Shown in pieces: positions 1 to 10,185 of a stretch of 64,000 nucleotides of DNA. Under the pieces are notes generated by a model, which was not told the origin of the DNA, did no database searches, and saw nothing but the letters and a program-made list of their open reading frames with translations. This DNA is from Alopecurus myosuroides (Eukaryota > Streptophyta > Magnoliopsida > Poales > Poaceae), in assembly GCA_028641055.1 (NCBI GenBank), contig CM054057.1:722263931-722327930 (forward strand). Direction: 5' to 3'. A program made the position numbers and the translations under genes. Position 1 is the stretch's first letter; each line of letters begins with the position of its first letter.

Positions 1-962
1 ATTGGTCCGTAAGAGGATCCATGTTGTTGCTAAATCCAAACTTGTCACATAGATTTATTTGACATAACTGCTAAATTTGCTATGTTAAATAAAACGTGTC
101 GATGCCAAATTCTCTCGTGCCAAATATCAAACTCTCTAGTGTGTGACCCACTATGTACATTATAAAAAATATAATATTCTTGGGATGCTTACCCCTCTCT
201 AGTCCCACCCCTCCGTCCATTATTTTATTCACTTAAATAAATTTGCCATTGAATCTTCTAGCTGCTCACAGTTCCAGAAATTTTGCTATGTAACCAACAA
301 AATTATACTATACAATGTTGTCAACAAATTCAAATTGGCAACGGTATCTGTGTCCGCCATAGCTCACTCAAAGTGGTTTAAAAACAATGTGTTCCTGTTC
401 GGTACATGCTTGTGGATACCTAGTCAAAAATAAAATCAAGAAAACTTTATCTAAAAAATATAAGAAAACATACAAAGATATAAAAAAATTAGGAGTGCGA
501 AATTTGCTTATGTAATAAAAATCGACTAATTTTAAATAGATATATGTCTACAAATTTAATTTCCATACTTACTCATTAATATCATATTTCACATGAAGCT
601 TCCACTTAAAAATTTATTTTACAGATTTGCGGAATATTATACGTTTATATTTAATAGATTTCTCTTTCATTTTGTCTTAAGTTGTGTTGAGTGAGGGACG
701 AAAATGTCCAATGTGAAGTTTAATCGGCGTGGCATCTTTCGGCCGACACGAAAATTATGGAGATTATACTTAATTTTTAAAACCAATATCCAATGTGTCG
801 TTTTGCTGTGCCGGGCGGCAGGATTCGACGGTGTCCCGGCGGCGATCACGCATGCATATATGATCGTCCATAGGGCGGTCGTGTTGTCTCATACCGCAAT
901 GGTGCCGACGTCTGGCCTGCCGAATGTCTACGCGTAAATCTAAACTCTGAAGATGTATCAAC
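1..962. other. AT-rich flank, no gene seen
   Basis: No coding region is supported here; the short open frames lack any recognisable domain. A stretch at about 376-480 has a diverged direct counterpart at about 7629-7730 (shared words such as AAGTGGTTTAAAAA and AAATAAAATCAAGAAAA). Both are therefore probably old copies of one unnamed repeat. Confidence 0.5.
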
Positions 963-1910
963 CACTACAGGACGCAGAGGCTACGCCGACGGCCGGCCCC
1001 CGTCGGCGAATCCCCAAAGGCCGTCGGCGTATGTAGAGGCCGACGGTGGCCGTCGGTGTAGCCCCGTCGGCGTCTAGGTCTAGGTCCGTCGGCGAATGGC
1101 ACATCCCGTCGGCGTCCAGCCCACCGTCGACGTGGCGTATAGGCACGAAATTATTTTAATTTTTTTCAAGAAAAAAAAAATGAAATTTTTTGTGTATATT
1201 TTTTATTTCACTTGTTTAACCACTTAATCACACTATAGTCACCCCATCATAAGATTGCTCCAGGCCCAGCATGCTTAACTTCGTAGTTCCTTCGCTGTGA
1301 TCTACCTAGAAACAACGGATGTGTTGTTGATAATATTATCCAATCAATCATGTTAACCTTAACCCTTGGACCATCATGTCACACTCTATTATTTTGTGAA
1401 TTCAAACAATTATTTAAATAAAATATAATAACTAATAATAAATTTGAATTCAAATAATCTTGAATTTAAATAATAATTAACATGTTTGCCTTTTCTATTT
1501 AATATTGAATAATTCATATCTATAAATCCGTAAATCGAAATTTGACAAATAATATGTCTATATCGATTAGAAAAATGAGAGAAATTCAATTATGACATCC
1601 ATATAATATTTTCCATCATATATAATACTGTTTTTTCTTTTCAATGAAGCAAAAAACCATTTTCTATTTTCCGAGTGTAAAAAAAGGGTTTTTTGTGAAG
1701 GACCTACCATAAATATGTTGCAAAACTTGAGAGCTATAATTTTTGAAAATACTAGACCATGCTAGATGCACAAATAACCAATTTGTTTCATATTAAAAGG
1801 TTTCCATCCACCTCTTTTGAAAAACACAAGTTTCTGCCGATTTCGTTGGAAACTAGTCAAATTTGAACTACAGGTACCTCATAGTTTGCTCATGATTTTT
1901 GGAAAAAATC

Positions 1911-3022
1911 TTTTTTTTTTTGAAACATTTTCTACTGCAGGGGAGTCCCCCACAGCCCTTTATTGCCAACCAAGAGTGTTACAGTTACAGATATGTACAA
2001 ATATACATGGAATAGACTAAGGCAGTCTATCCCAGTCTATCTAATTTAAGGACTTAATCCATAAAGCTAAGTCAGCAGCCACAGAAGCACTCAACCTATG
2101 CTTAATCATAAGGAGATCTAACAAGAAGCCCACTTTCCATCCCATAAAGGAATGTCTTTCCGATTTAAAAATGACTCCATTCCTCTGCTTCCAAATATTC
2201 CAGCATGCAAGAATCACTATCTCAGAGAAACAAGGTCCTTTGAAAGAATTTTTTACAAGCGTAAGATTTTGCACAAGTGTGTTATCACTCCAGCTGATTT
2301 GCAAATAGTTCCAAATCCGAGAGCTAAAAACACATTGAAAGAACAGATGGATCCAATCCTCATGGCAATGTGTGCAACAAAGAACACAGTGATCAGTGCC
2401 TTCAATCTTCCAGTTCCTTCGTTTGATCATATCCTTTGTATTAATCCTATCCTTGAGAATCAACCAAGCAAAGAATTTATGCTTTGACATGCATTTGGAT
2501 TTCCAGATCCATTTTGCAGGCCCATCAGGAGGGAAATGAGCAAATTTTAGTTGGTAGAATTTACTTGGTGTATAAACCCCTTTATTGAAATTGCATCTCC
2601 AACTGTCCTCACTGTCAGTCAACTGAACATTAGCCACAATGACTAGCAGATCAGTATACTCCTGGAAAGCTTCATTTGAAAACGGCAAATGAAAAGCATC
2701 CGAGAGATCTGTCATCATTAATAAATCTCTTATTGAGGACAAAGGATCTTTGGCAAAGGAGAATAATCTCGGGAATTTTAGTGCCAAAGGTTGTCCTATC
2801 CAAGAATCTTTCCAGAAAAGCCCAGTAAATCCATTTCCCATAATGCAAGAAGATAAAGAGCACCAAGTATCAGCTAGTTGCATAACACCTCTCCACCAGA
2901 AAGAACCACATGAAGTCACAGCATGTGGTACTGACTGAAAATAATAGGCATTCTTGACTAAATGGACCCAAGGGATATCCATAGAGTTATAGAATTTTGC
3001 CAAGAATTTCAGTAGTAAAGCT
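1911..3022 (-). mobile_element. 5'-truncated LINE (non-LTR retrotransposon)
   Basis: The insert breaks the 673-bp repeat between the words AAAAAATC (left) and ATTTTTAGG (right), which are adjacent in the uninterrupted copies. It starts on the plus strand with a run of eleven T, the poly(A) tail of a minus-strand element. It holds the C-terminal part of a LINE reverse-transcriptase polyprotein. 5' truncation is normal for this class. A clean target-site duplication could not be recognised; AAAGCTC on the right is at best a decayed copy of AAAAATC. Confidence 0.8.
2041..3003 (-). pseudogene. C-terminal fragment of LINE reverse transcriptase, with zf-RVT domain
   Basis: An open frame of 320 codons covers the end of a plant LINE ORF2. 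The N-terminal third resembles the linker after the RT domain (FWWRG, then GNGFTGLFWKDSW). The middle carries the zinc-binding zf-RVT region: WIWKSKCMSKHKFFAWL, then the Cys/His cluster CVLCCTHCHEDWIHLFFQC. The C-terminus has the usual CWNIWKQRNG motif. The catalytic RT domain and endonuclease are absent because the element is truncated at its 5' end. The frame has no internal stop, so the insertion may be fairly young, but it cannot make a working transposition protein. Confidence 0.8.
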
Positions 3023-4815
3023 CATTTTTAGGTACACAAGTACCTATTTCAACATAGATAAACCAAGAGTTTCTCAATATTCAACCCCTATCTACGAACA
3101 GTCATGCCCGCCGCCTTGACATTTTCATCAAACGGGGTTAGAAAATTCCAAAAAATTCAAAACAACCCAAAATGATGCGAGACCTTCCCGTGGTGTCATT
3201 ATATAGGTCCTAGTGTACACAAAAAGTAATAAACTTGGAATACGACAGTTGTGTTGAAAATGTGTTCACAAAAATAAGCTACCTCCTCCGAACATTCCAG
3301 TGTTTCGGGCCAAATGACGAGTGTTATGGTCATATCCATGGCATAGTTTGTTCAAATGTTTCCATATTACACAAAAATATGCATCTTGGAAGCACGTACA
3401 ATGTTGACGGAGGAAGTTTTCCTTTTCATTGAAACAAAAAATCATTTTCTATTTTCCGAGTGTAAAAAAAGGGTTTTTTTTGTGAAGGGCATACCATAAA
3501 TATGTTGCAAAACTTGAGAGCTATAATTTTTGAAAATACTAGACCATGTTAGATGCACAAATAACCAATTTGTTTCATATGAAAAGGTTTCCATCCACCT
3601 CTTTTGAAAAACACAAGTTTCTGTCGATTTCGATGGAAACTAGTCAAATTTGAACTACAGGTACCTCATAGTTTGCTCATGATTTTTGGAAAAATCATTT
3701 TTAGGTACACAAGTACCTATGTCAACATAGATACACCAAGAGTGTCTCAATATTCAACCCCTAGCTACGAACAGTCATGCCCGCCGCCTTGACTTTTTCC
3801 TTAAACCGGCTTAGAAAATTCCAAAAAATTCGAAACAACCCAAAATGATGCGAGACCTTCGCGTGGTGTCATTATATAGGTCCTAGTATACACCAAAAAT
3901 AATAAACTTGGAATACGACAGTTGTGTTGAAAATATGTTCAAAAAAATAAGCTATCTCCTCCGAACATTCCAGGGTTTCGGGCCAAATGACGAGTGTTAT
4001 GGTCATATCCATGGCATAGTTTGTTCAAATGTTCCCATATTACACACAAACATGCATCTTGGAAGCACGTACAATGTTGACGGAGGAATTTTTCCTTTTC
4101 ATTGAAGCAAAAAAACATTTTCTATTTTCCTAGTGTAAAAAATGGTTTTTTTTGTGAAGCACCTACCACAAATATGTTGCAAAACTTGAGAGATATAATT
4201 TTTGAAAATACTAGACCATGTTAGATGCACAAATAACCAATTTGTTTCATATGAAAAGGTTTCCATCCACCTCTTTTGAAAAACACAAGTTTCTGCCGAT
4301 TCCGCTGGAAACTAGTCAAATTTGAACTACAGGTACCTCATAGTTTGCTCATGATTTTTGGAAAAAATCATATTTAGGTACACAAGTACCTATTTAAACA
4401 TAGATACACCAATAGTTTCTCAATATTTAACCCCTACCCCCGCTGGAGAAAAAACCCAACTTATAGGTCTACACCCGGTAGCGTTAACCCTTTCTTGTTT
4501 GTTTTGTTCTTGCTCGTGATTTTTTTTTAATAATGTAGCTTGAATAATATGCATGATGATGTAGATATGTTTCTCCTTTTAAAAACGAGCCAAAGAACGT
4601 CGAAATCCGAGTTCGAATGCAAATGTTATGCTCAAAATGGTGAGAGAGAGGAAAAAAAACTAGGATAGGTCGACAGGGTTGCCGTCGGCGTATCACAATT
4701 TTTTTTTCATTTGCCGCTTGATTTTATTGCATACGCCGACGGCCCCGATATTTGGCCGTCGGCGTATGGGATCCCCGTCGGCTTTTCAAGTTTCTCCCGT
4801 ACTGAACTTTTGTAG

Positions 4816-5069
4816 AGCGTGTGCACAAGACGTTATCTATTTTTTTTAGAACGAGGTGTTATCTATTAAATAGCCAAGGTGCCGATGATGGTTTTGCCCA
4901 GGGTATAAGGCTCTGTTCTTTCTATTATTTGTGCTAGTTGTGGTGCTTTTCACTGTCTGATGGTTTTGGCTTGTATGTTTGTTCATTGTAATAATCTATC
5001 AGTATACTCTATACTAGCCTATGTTGAATAAATGAAATAAAATTTGTATGTATCTCTTCGAGGCTCGGG
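4816..5069. other. Short spacer between two DNA transposons
   Basis: No gene is seen. The sequence is T-rich and ends at the GGG target duplication (5067-5069) of the next CACTA element. It continues, on the far side of that element, into the LINE-like remnant at 7330. Confidence 0.5.
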
Positions 5070-5483
5070 CACTGGTAGAAAAAAGGCCTTCGGTATGCCA
5101 GCATCAGTCCCCAAGCGTTGCGCACCGTGACCAATGAGTATTTAGTCCCGGGTAGGGAGGAGACCCGCGACAGAAGGTCAGACGTCGCGGGTTGGGAAGC
5201 GCGTTGCGACGCGTGGCGGGAATTAATTCCGGTTGACATGGCCGCCCGGGACTATTGGTCCTTTATTCCCCGTTCCCGTGGCCAACCGGGACCAATGGCC
5301 CTTTATTCCCCGTGCCCGTGGCCAACCGGGACTAAACATCAAGCGTCTCGCCTCCCCCGCGGCGGTTTTTATTTCGCGAGCGAGGCAGAGGGCGCCATTC
5401 CACTGCTTTGCTCTCTGTTCTTCCTCTCGCTCTCTGTTCTTCCTCTCTCTCGCTCTCTTTCGATCCAAGCACACGCACGCAAA

Positions 5484-6185
5484 ATGGCTGAATGGACGCA
5501 ATACAATGGGAAGACACCATGCGGCAAGGATTTGGACGTGCTCTTCACCAACAACTGCGCGAGGCTGCCTGAAGCTCTGGGTCATTTGGCCGATCTCTAT
5601 TTTGATGCTCCCGAAGAACACCGGTTCTTTGGTCTCGATCTGGAGTACACGGCGAATCATAAGGATGTTGCCCTCATCCAGATATCGTTCAAGCATTCGG
5701 TGTTGGTCTTCCAATGGTCAAGGTAGCACACGTGTACAATCTTGCATTCCATCTTCGAGTTTTTTTGTTGCATGTGAACAATACGTGTGTTGCAACATAT
5801 CTAACACATATCCTATTTTTGTTGTTACAGTAGTTCGAGGCATTGCCCGGACCTTGTTGATTTTCTTGTCAACTCGGGGTTTGACTTTTGTAGCGTGGAC
5901 ATCACGCAAGACCGTGTGAAGTTTATGCGCATCGGTATTATGATACCGGAAGATCACTACGTTGATCTTCAGACTCTTATCCAGTTGACCGGGCCAAAGA
6001 CCGGGATGGCTGTCATGGCAAGCACCTTCATCCACCAGGCCTATGAAAGGATGAAGACTGATTTCCCCCGGCAGAATCACAACTATTGGGAGGAGACCCC
6101 ATTGCGCCTGACGAACCTCAAGTATGCGGCCGTAGATGCATATGTCGCGTACGAGTTGTTCCGCATCTACTCGGCGGGGCCATAG
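5484..6185 (+). CDS. DEDDy-type 3'-5' exonuclease-like protein, two exons, inside CACTA element
   Basis: Exon 1 is 5484-5722 and exon 2 is 5831-6185; the 108-bp intron begins GTAGCA and ends TTACAG. Joining them gives an uninterrupted 197-residue protein. It has all landmarks of the DnaQ-like Werner-exonuclease fold: Exo I GLDLEY with D52 and E54, Exo II around D107, and Exo III YAAVD with Y178 and D182, followed by AYVAYELFRIY. The family removes nucleotides from 3' ends of DNA or RNA with two metal ions bound by these acidic residues. It has only the exonuclease domain, with no helicase or KH part. The ATG at 5484 follows a CT-rich leader, and an upstream in-frame extension from 5118 lies in transposon subterminal repeats, so it was rejected. 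Function in the plant or in transposition is unknown; it may be a captured host gene. Confidence 0.8.
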
Positions 6186-6394
6186 ATGATGTATGCATGC
6201 GTTCGATATCTATGCATGTGCATGTAATGGGTATCTAATTAGTAGTATATATATGTAATGGATATCTTTTGTGATCGACTCTCTATATATAATATGTTAA
6301 TTATGAAATGTGATCAACTCTATGTTTGTGTTATGTGTGATCGACTCTATTGTGTTATGTGTGATCGATCGACTCTATGCATGTAATGAATATT

Positions 6395-6682
6395 GTTTGT
6401 ATTATTGTTCTTTATTTTTGATATATTTTTTCATTTTAAGATTTTAAAATGAATTAGTATTATTTTTCTTCATTTTTTGATATATTATTTGTATTTTTAA
6501 GATTTTAAAATGAATTAGTATTATTGTTCTTAATTTTTGATATATATTTTGTATTTTAAGATTTTAAAATGAATTAGTATTATTGTTCTTCATTTTTGAT
6601 ATATTATTTGTATTTTTAAGATTTTAAAATGAATTAGTTCTATTTTTCTCAATTTTTGGATATATTATTGGTATTTTTAGAA
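6395..6682. repeat. ~60-bp AT-rich tandem repeat
   Basis: About four and a half imperfect units of roughly 60 bases are present, each containing TTTTAAAATGAATTAGT and TTTTTGATATATTATTTGT. They lie just downstream of the exonuclease gene inside the CACTA element. Confidence 0.85.
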
Positions 6683-6870
6683 ATAATACAAATTAAAAGT
6701 TAATGTTTATTTATTTATTCAAAATTATTAATTACATCTTTACTTTTGTTTATTAAAAGATTTATTTGAAATTCAAACAATAAAGAAATATGGCTTCGGC
6801 CAACATGTTAATAAGATTGATATGATACAACTATCATATACATGCGTGAGAAACACTTGGATTCGGGACG

Positions 6871-6941
6871 GGATGGAACTCGGAAGTGAAGCGTGCTAGT
6901 GCTAGAGCAGTGGGAGGATGGGTGACCGAGCGGGAAGTTTG
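6871..6941 (+). pseudogene. 5S rRNA-derived segment inside CACTA element
   Basis: The segment follows the 3' half of plant 5S rRNA. It has GGAACTCGGAAGTGAAGCGT (plant 5S has GAACTCCGAAGTTAAGCGTG), then an A-box/intermediate-element-like GAGCAGTGGG, an exact C-box word GGATGGGTGACC at 6916-6927, and GGGAAGTTTG. The 5' half of the gene is not recognisable, so no working 5S RNA would be made. The internal control region recognised by TFIIIA is the part that is kept. This is a comparison from memory with the conserved plant 5S sequence. Confidence 0.75.
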
Positions 6942-7007
6942 ACCATGAGTAACTAATTGGACTAGAGATAATCTTAGTTAGACACTAAGCAAATAATACA
7001 AATTGTG

Positions 7008-7075
7008 AGAATAAAAGGGAGTGAAAAAAAGGGAGTGAAAAAAGGAGTGAAAAAAAGGGAGTGAAAAAAGGTGAG
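7008..7075. repeat. Short tandem repeat GGGAGTGAAAAA
   Basis: Four or five slightly variable copies of a 12-15 base unit lie near the right end of the CACTA element. Confidence 0.75.
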
Positions 7076-7329
7076 AAAAATAATTAGAAACCAAATGAAT
7101 TAAAAAAATTACGAAATAAATCTAGTCCCGGTTCATGTGGCCAACCGGGACTAAATGTCCTCCGATCCCAGGCTCCGCCACCCGCCCACGTGGACAGGCC
7201 TTTACTCCCGGTCCGTAAGAGATGGGACTATAGGGGGGGCCTTTAGTCGCGCGTAGCTAGTCCCGGTTGCCCGGACGGGATTAATGGGCCTGGCGAACCG
7301 GGACTGTAGGCATGTTTTCTACCAGTGGG

Positions 7330-7620
7330 GTAACTCCCCATTTCGAAAAATATATATGAAGTTATATCGGCAAGAGAGCGGAAGAAGTACATTTTGGTGT
7401 GTCGATAGTTCCACGAAAATATATTTTGTATCCCAGCTGTTTGACTTGCGTATCTTACCCCAGTATGCCAATGCAACGGCACACTTAATGGCTTATTGGC
7501 TAGCGCGTGTTCATTTTTTAGTCTCGAATTTATTTCAGACTTTGCTCTGGATCTGATCCGGGAGGCTTTGCATATTGATTTTATTTGATCAATAAAGTGT
7601 CGTATTCATGCCAACAAAAA
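7330..7620 (+). mobile_element. LINE 3' remnant (RNase H end), probable
   Basis: A frame through 7440-7560 reads NATAHLMAYWLARV and, after one frame change, DLIREALHIDFI before a stop. That layout resembles the C-terminal RNase H part of plant LINEs (N..AH.LA.W). It is followed by a short 3' tail and a run of A at about 7613-7620. It is strongly decayed and only the last ~100 codons are visible, so the call is tentative. Confidence 0.4.
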
Positions 7621-9979
7621 AACTTACAAAAAGTGGTTTAAAAATGTGACGTGTCGCCCATTTCGTACATGTATGTTGCTTGCCTAGTAAACAAATAAAA
7701 TCAAGAAAAACTTTATTTGAAGAAAAAGAAAAAGATATAATAAAATAAAAATACTGAATTTGCTAAATTCCGAATAGGTAAATATATTACTCGTTTAGAA
7801 TAAATATTACGTTTCATGTGCACAAAGTTAGTTTTCCGTGAGTACTTATAATATTTTTTTAATGAAGCTTATGTTGTTTTCCAAATGGAGGTTCTACTGT
7901 CAGACTATGCGTCAAAATGAGACACACAACCAATTTTGTTTAATAATAAAACAGAAATCACCACGTATTACAAGTAAATACATCAATCAACTAAATCTAA
8001 AATCATCAACCTAGCAACATATCGCTACCTACAAGACTGGTGAAGCGGGTGGCCAAGACATGGTCGTATGACCTGACAACACACCAACGCGCATCATTTA
8101 AAAACTGAAGGCCTCACCAAGCTGCCCGCCAGCGAATAAGGGACACAACTGGTCCTGGAAACCGCAGTGCACATCGATGTACACGCTCTAGAGGTTGTCG
8201 CCACCATCTTCCGCTCACCCATCTTCAGGACAGGGATCAAAGCATTCGACATGCCAGACCTGCCGTTGACGCCATCACGGCGCCAAACAGCGCCACCGCC
8301 TTTGCGTATCCATCAACACACGTTCGTCGAGACGCTGTTGCGCCGCGATGCCGAAGCTCCTTGTCTTTGAAGCGGTAGAAAAAACACCGCTCCTCTTTCC
8401 ACCCCCTCTAGCCAGTAGCTTCTAAAAAAACTATGTCCTCAAGAGGTAGACAATTCGGAACATCGCCATCGTCCGATCCGGGATACCTAAATCTAGGGCC
8501 CGGAGCAGCCGATGAAGGAGACGAGGACTGCACTGATGATGCCTTCAGGAAGGTAACGACGCCCCAAGGCGCAGCCATCATCTGCCATAAGGGATGCCCT
8601 GGTTCTCACGGACAGCCCCGACTCCCAGTCCTCACTATCGACCGGAGTCGAATAACCAGCGAGTAGGGCGATGACACAGTCCTCCCACTGTTAAGAACTC
8701 CACGGGTAGGAATTAGGGAGCTCGCCCCCACCCCAACACAACAGATCTGGCCTAAACCCTAGGTGTCTCCGCCATGAGGGAGGACTTGGAATGGCAGCCA
8801 CTGGCACGGATCCGATTATGCAGCAGCATTTGAATCTTGATCGCCTTGGAGGCGGAAATTCCGCCTAGGCGTACGCGTCTCAGGCTTATCCGACGGCCAG
8901 CCGTGTTCCAAGATTCGTGTGAACCATTTTTACAATTTCAACCTGTACCTAGTACACAATGGCACCTCTATAGGACCGGACATGTACATGTAAAGCTCGG
9001 TCATGTCCCCGCACCCATAGCCCCCACCCTTCCCCTCCCTTCTTGATGACGCACCGCACTCCCACACTACCTCCCGTCAGGCTACCTCTTCTGCTCGGCG
9101 ACGAGGCCAGCGACCGTCCCTGCCCAGCAATGCCACGGATCTGCGCCGGTCTAGCCATGGAGGCGGCTCTCTTCCGGACCACGACGCTTTCCGGCCGGAA
9201 CAGTTCGAGGCGGGGTGTGAGGAGGGTCATGGCCGCCGGCAGAAGGTGAAGGTGGTCTTGATCTGTAGCCACGCCAGCAGCAATTTCGGTGTGGAAGTTT
9301 TGGAGATGGAGATTTCTTTCGATGCAGATGGAATCTTGGGGTTCTCTCTCACAGTCTCCTTAATGCGGATGGAGTTTTACTTTGTTGGATTCTTCAGTGC
9401 CCTTGTCCCTTCTGATTCTCCAAAAGATTTTTTTTCTCCGGATTTTTTTCCCGTGAAGGAATTTGTTAATGCAATATCTTACACCTAAAATTTTGGGAAG
9501 CGGCCGGGCTCTGTCACTGAACAAACATGAATGAATCCTCTTTGTATAGTGTAAATCTTGAATGATGAATGATGCATGGAACTATATATGGATACTGTTA
9601 GAAGAATATCCTTCATTTTTTCTAGCTAAATCACAGATCCAATAGTTCTTTATTACTTACAAGCTTTGTTCCTTTCCCATTTTTTTTGGTGGGAACTAAT
9701 TGTGTATCCTAAAATGTACGGTGAGAAATATTAATGCTAAATGCATGTGAGGAGTAGTTCGGTTCAGAATGTGACAAAAATTCAGAACGTGAGATGGTAA
9801 ATTAGAATTATAACAAAGTAGATCCGAAGTTCCGAACACAAAATAAGGAAAATGTACCGTGTACATTATAAAATGGGAGGGACCTGTTAACGCTACCTCG
9901 ATCTTACTAAGGGGCCTTTTTGCAACTTCGCATGCACCTTAGGGGGGCACTATGCTGGCCAGGAAGGCATCATCATGAA
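7621..9979. other. Unassigned intergenic DNA, no supported gene
   Basis: Several frames of 60-107 codons occur (for example 8167-8370, 8433-8666, 9043-9249 and 8949-9272 on the minus strand), but none has a domain, a splice partner or a convincing start. The interval 8100-9250 is more GC-rich than its surroundings and may be an old retrotransposon or gene remnant that I cannot name. 7629-7730 is the diverged copy of 376-480. The stretch ends with the ACTTG target duplication (9980-9984) of the next element. Confidence 0.4.
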
Positions 9980-10185
9980 ACTTGTGAAGGGGTCATTGCA
10001 TAGAAAAAAAAATCCTACGTGAGAGACACCCGAAAGGCCAAGATCTAATCTAGGAGACAAAGTGCAACAGGCAAAGAGAGAGTCTTAAGAAGAACATACC
10101 CTCCAAGACACAAAGCGTTACGAGATTAAATCTCGTTGTTGGTGTAGTCGTACTCACACCGATCCCGAGAGCGAGAAGATGTGCA

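Larger units (their letters stand above)
1630..4432. repeat. ~673-bp tandem repeat inside the CACTA-like element, split by a LINE
   Basis: Three partial or complete copies of one unit are present. The landmark CTATTTTCCGAGTGTAAAA or a close variant occurs near 1661, 3447 and 4120. The landmark GAATACGACAGTTGTGTTG occurs near 3238 and 3911. The spacing is about 673 bases once the LINE insertion between 1911 and 3022 is removed. Short parallel reading frames of about 65 codons appear in two units but have no start context or domain, so they look like a by-product of the repeat. Confidence 0.8.
963..4815. mobile_element. CACTA-like DNA transposon, interrupted, right end uncertain
   Basis: The left end begins CACTACAGGA at 963. 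It is followed within 180 bases by many copies, in both orientations, of the subterminal word CCGTCGGCG/CGCCGACGG. The same word recurs at about 4681-4790, as expected for the opposite end. CACTA (En/Spm) elements of grasses typically have short CACTA termini and such GC-rich subterminal repeats, which bind the transposase. I see no transposase frame, so this would be a non-autonomous copy. The right terminus is not clear: a TTTTGTAGAGCGTG near 4809-4822 is only a weak match, and no 3-bp target duplication could be fixed. Confidence 0.55.
5070..7327 (+). mobile_element. Complete small CACTA element carrying an exonuclease gene
   Basis: Perfect 13-bp terminal inverted repeats bound the element: CACTGGTAGAAAA at 5070-5082 and its complement at 7315-7327. 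A 3-bp GGG duplication flanks it (5067-5069 and 7328-7330), as is usual for CACTA elements. Subterminal copies of AACCGGGACT and its complement AGTCCCGGTT cluster within about 270 bases of each end. At 2258 bp it is far too small for a transposase gene, so it is non-autonomous. Between the ends it holds a spliced two-exon gene, a 60-bp tandem repeat, a 5S-rRNA-derived segment and a short GGGAGTGAAAA repeat. The intact ends and cargo suggest recent movement. Confidence 0.9.

Noticed and set aside
3235..4105. Two nearly identical 65-codon frames as a possible small gene family
   Set aside because: They are the same part of the 673-bp tandem repeat; no domain, splice sites or coding bias were seen.
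5118..5483. Upstream extension of the exonuclease frame
   Set aside because: This part consists of CACTA subterminal repeats and a CT-rich leader; the protein similarity begins only after the ATG at 5484.
6871..6941. Functional 5S rRNA gene
   Set aside because: The 5' half is missing and many bases differ; only the internal control region is recognisable.
8167..9272. Several short GC-rich frames as an exon cluster
   Set aside because: No consistent splice sites, shared frame or recognisable domain; could be an old remnant but not a supportable gene.
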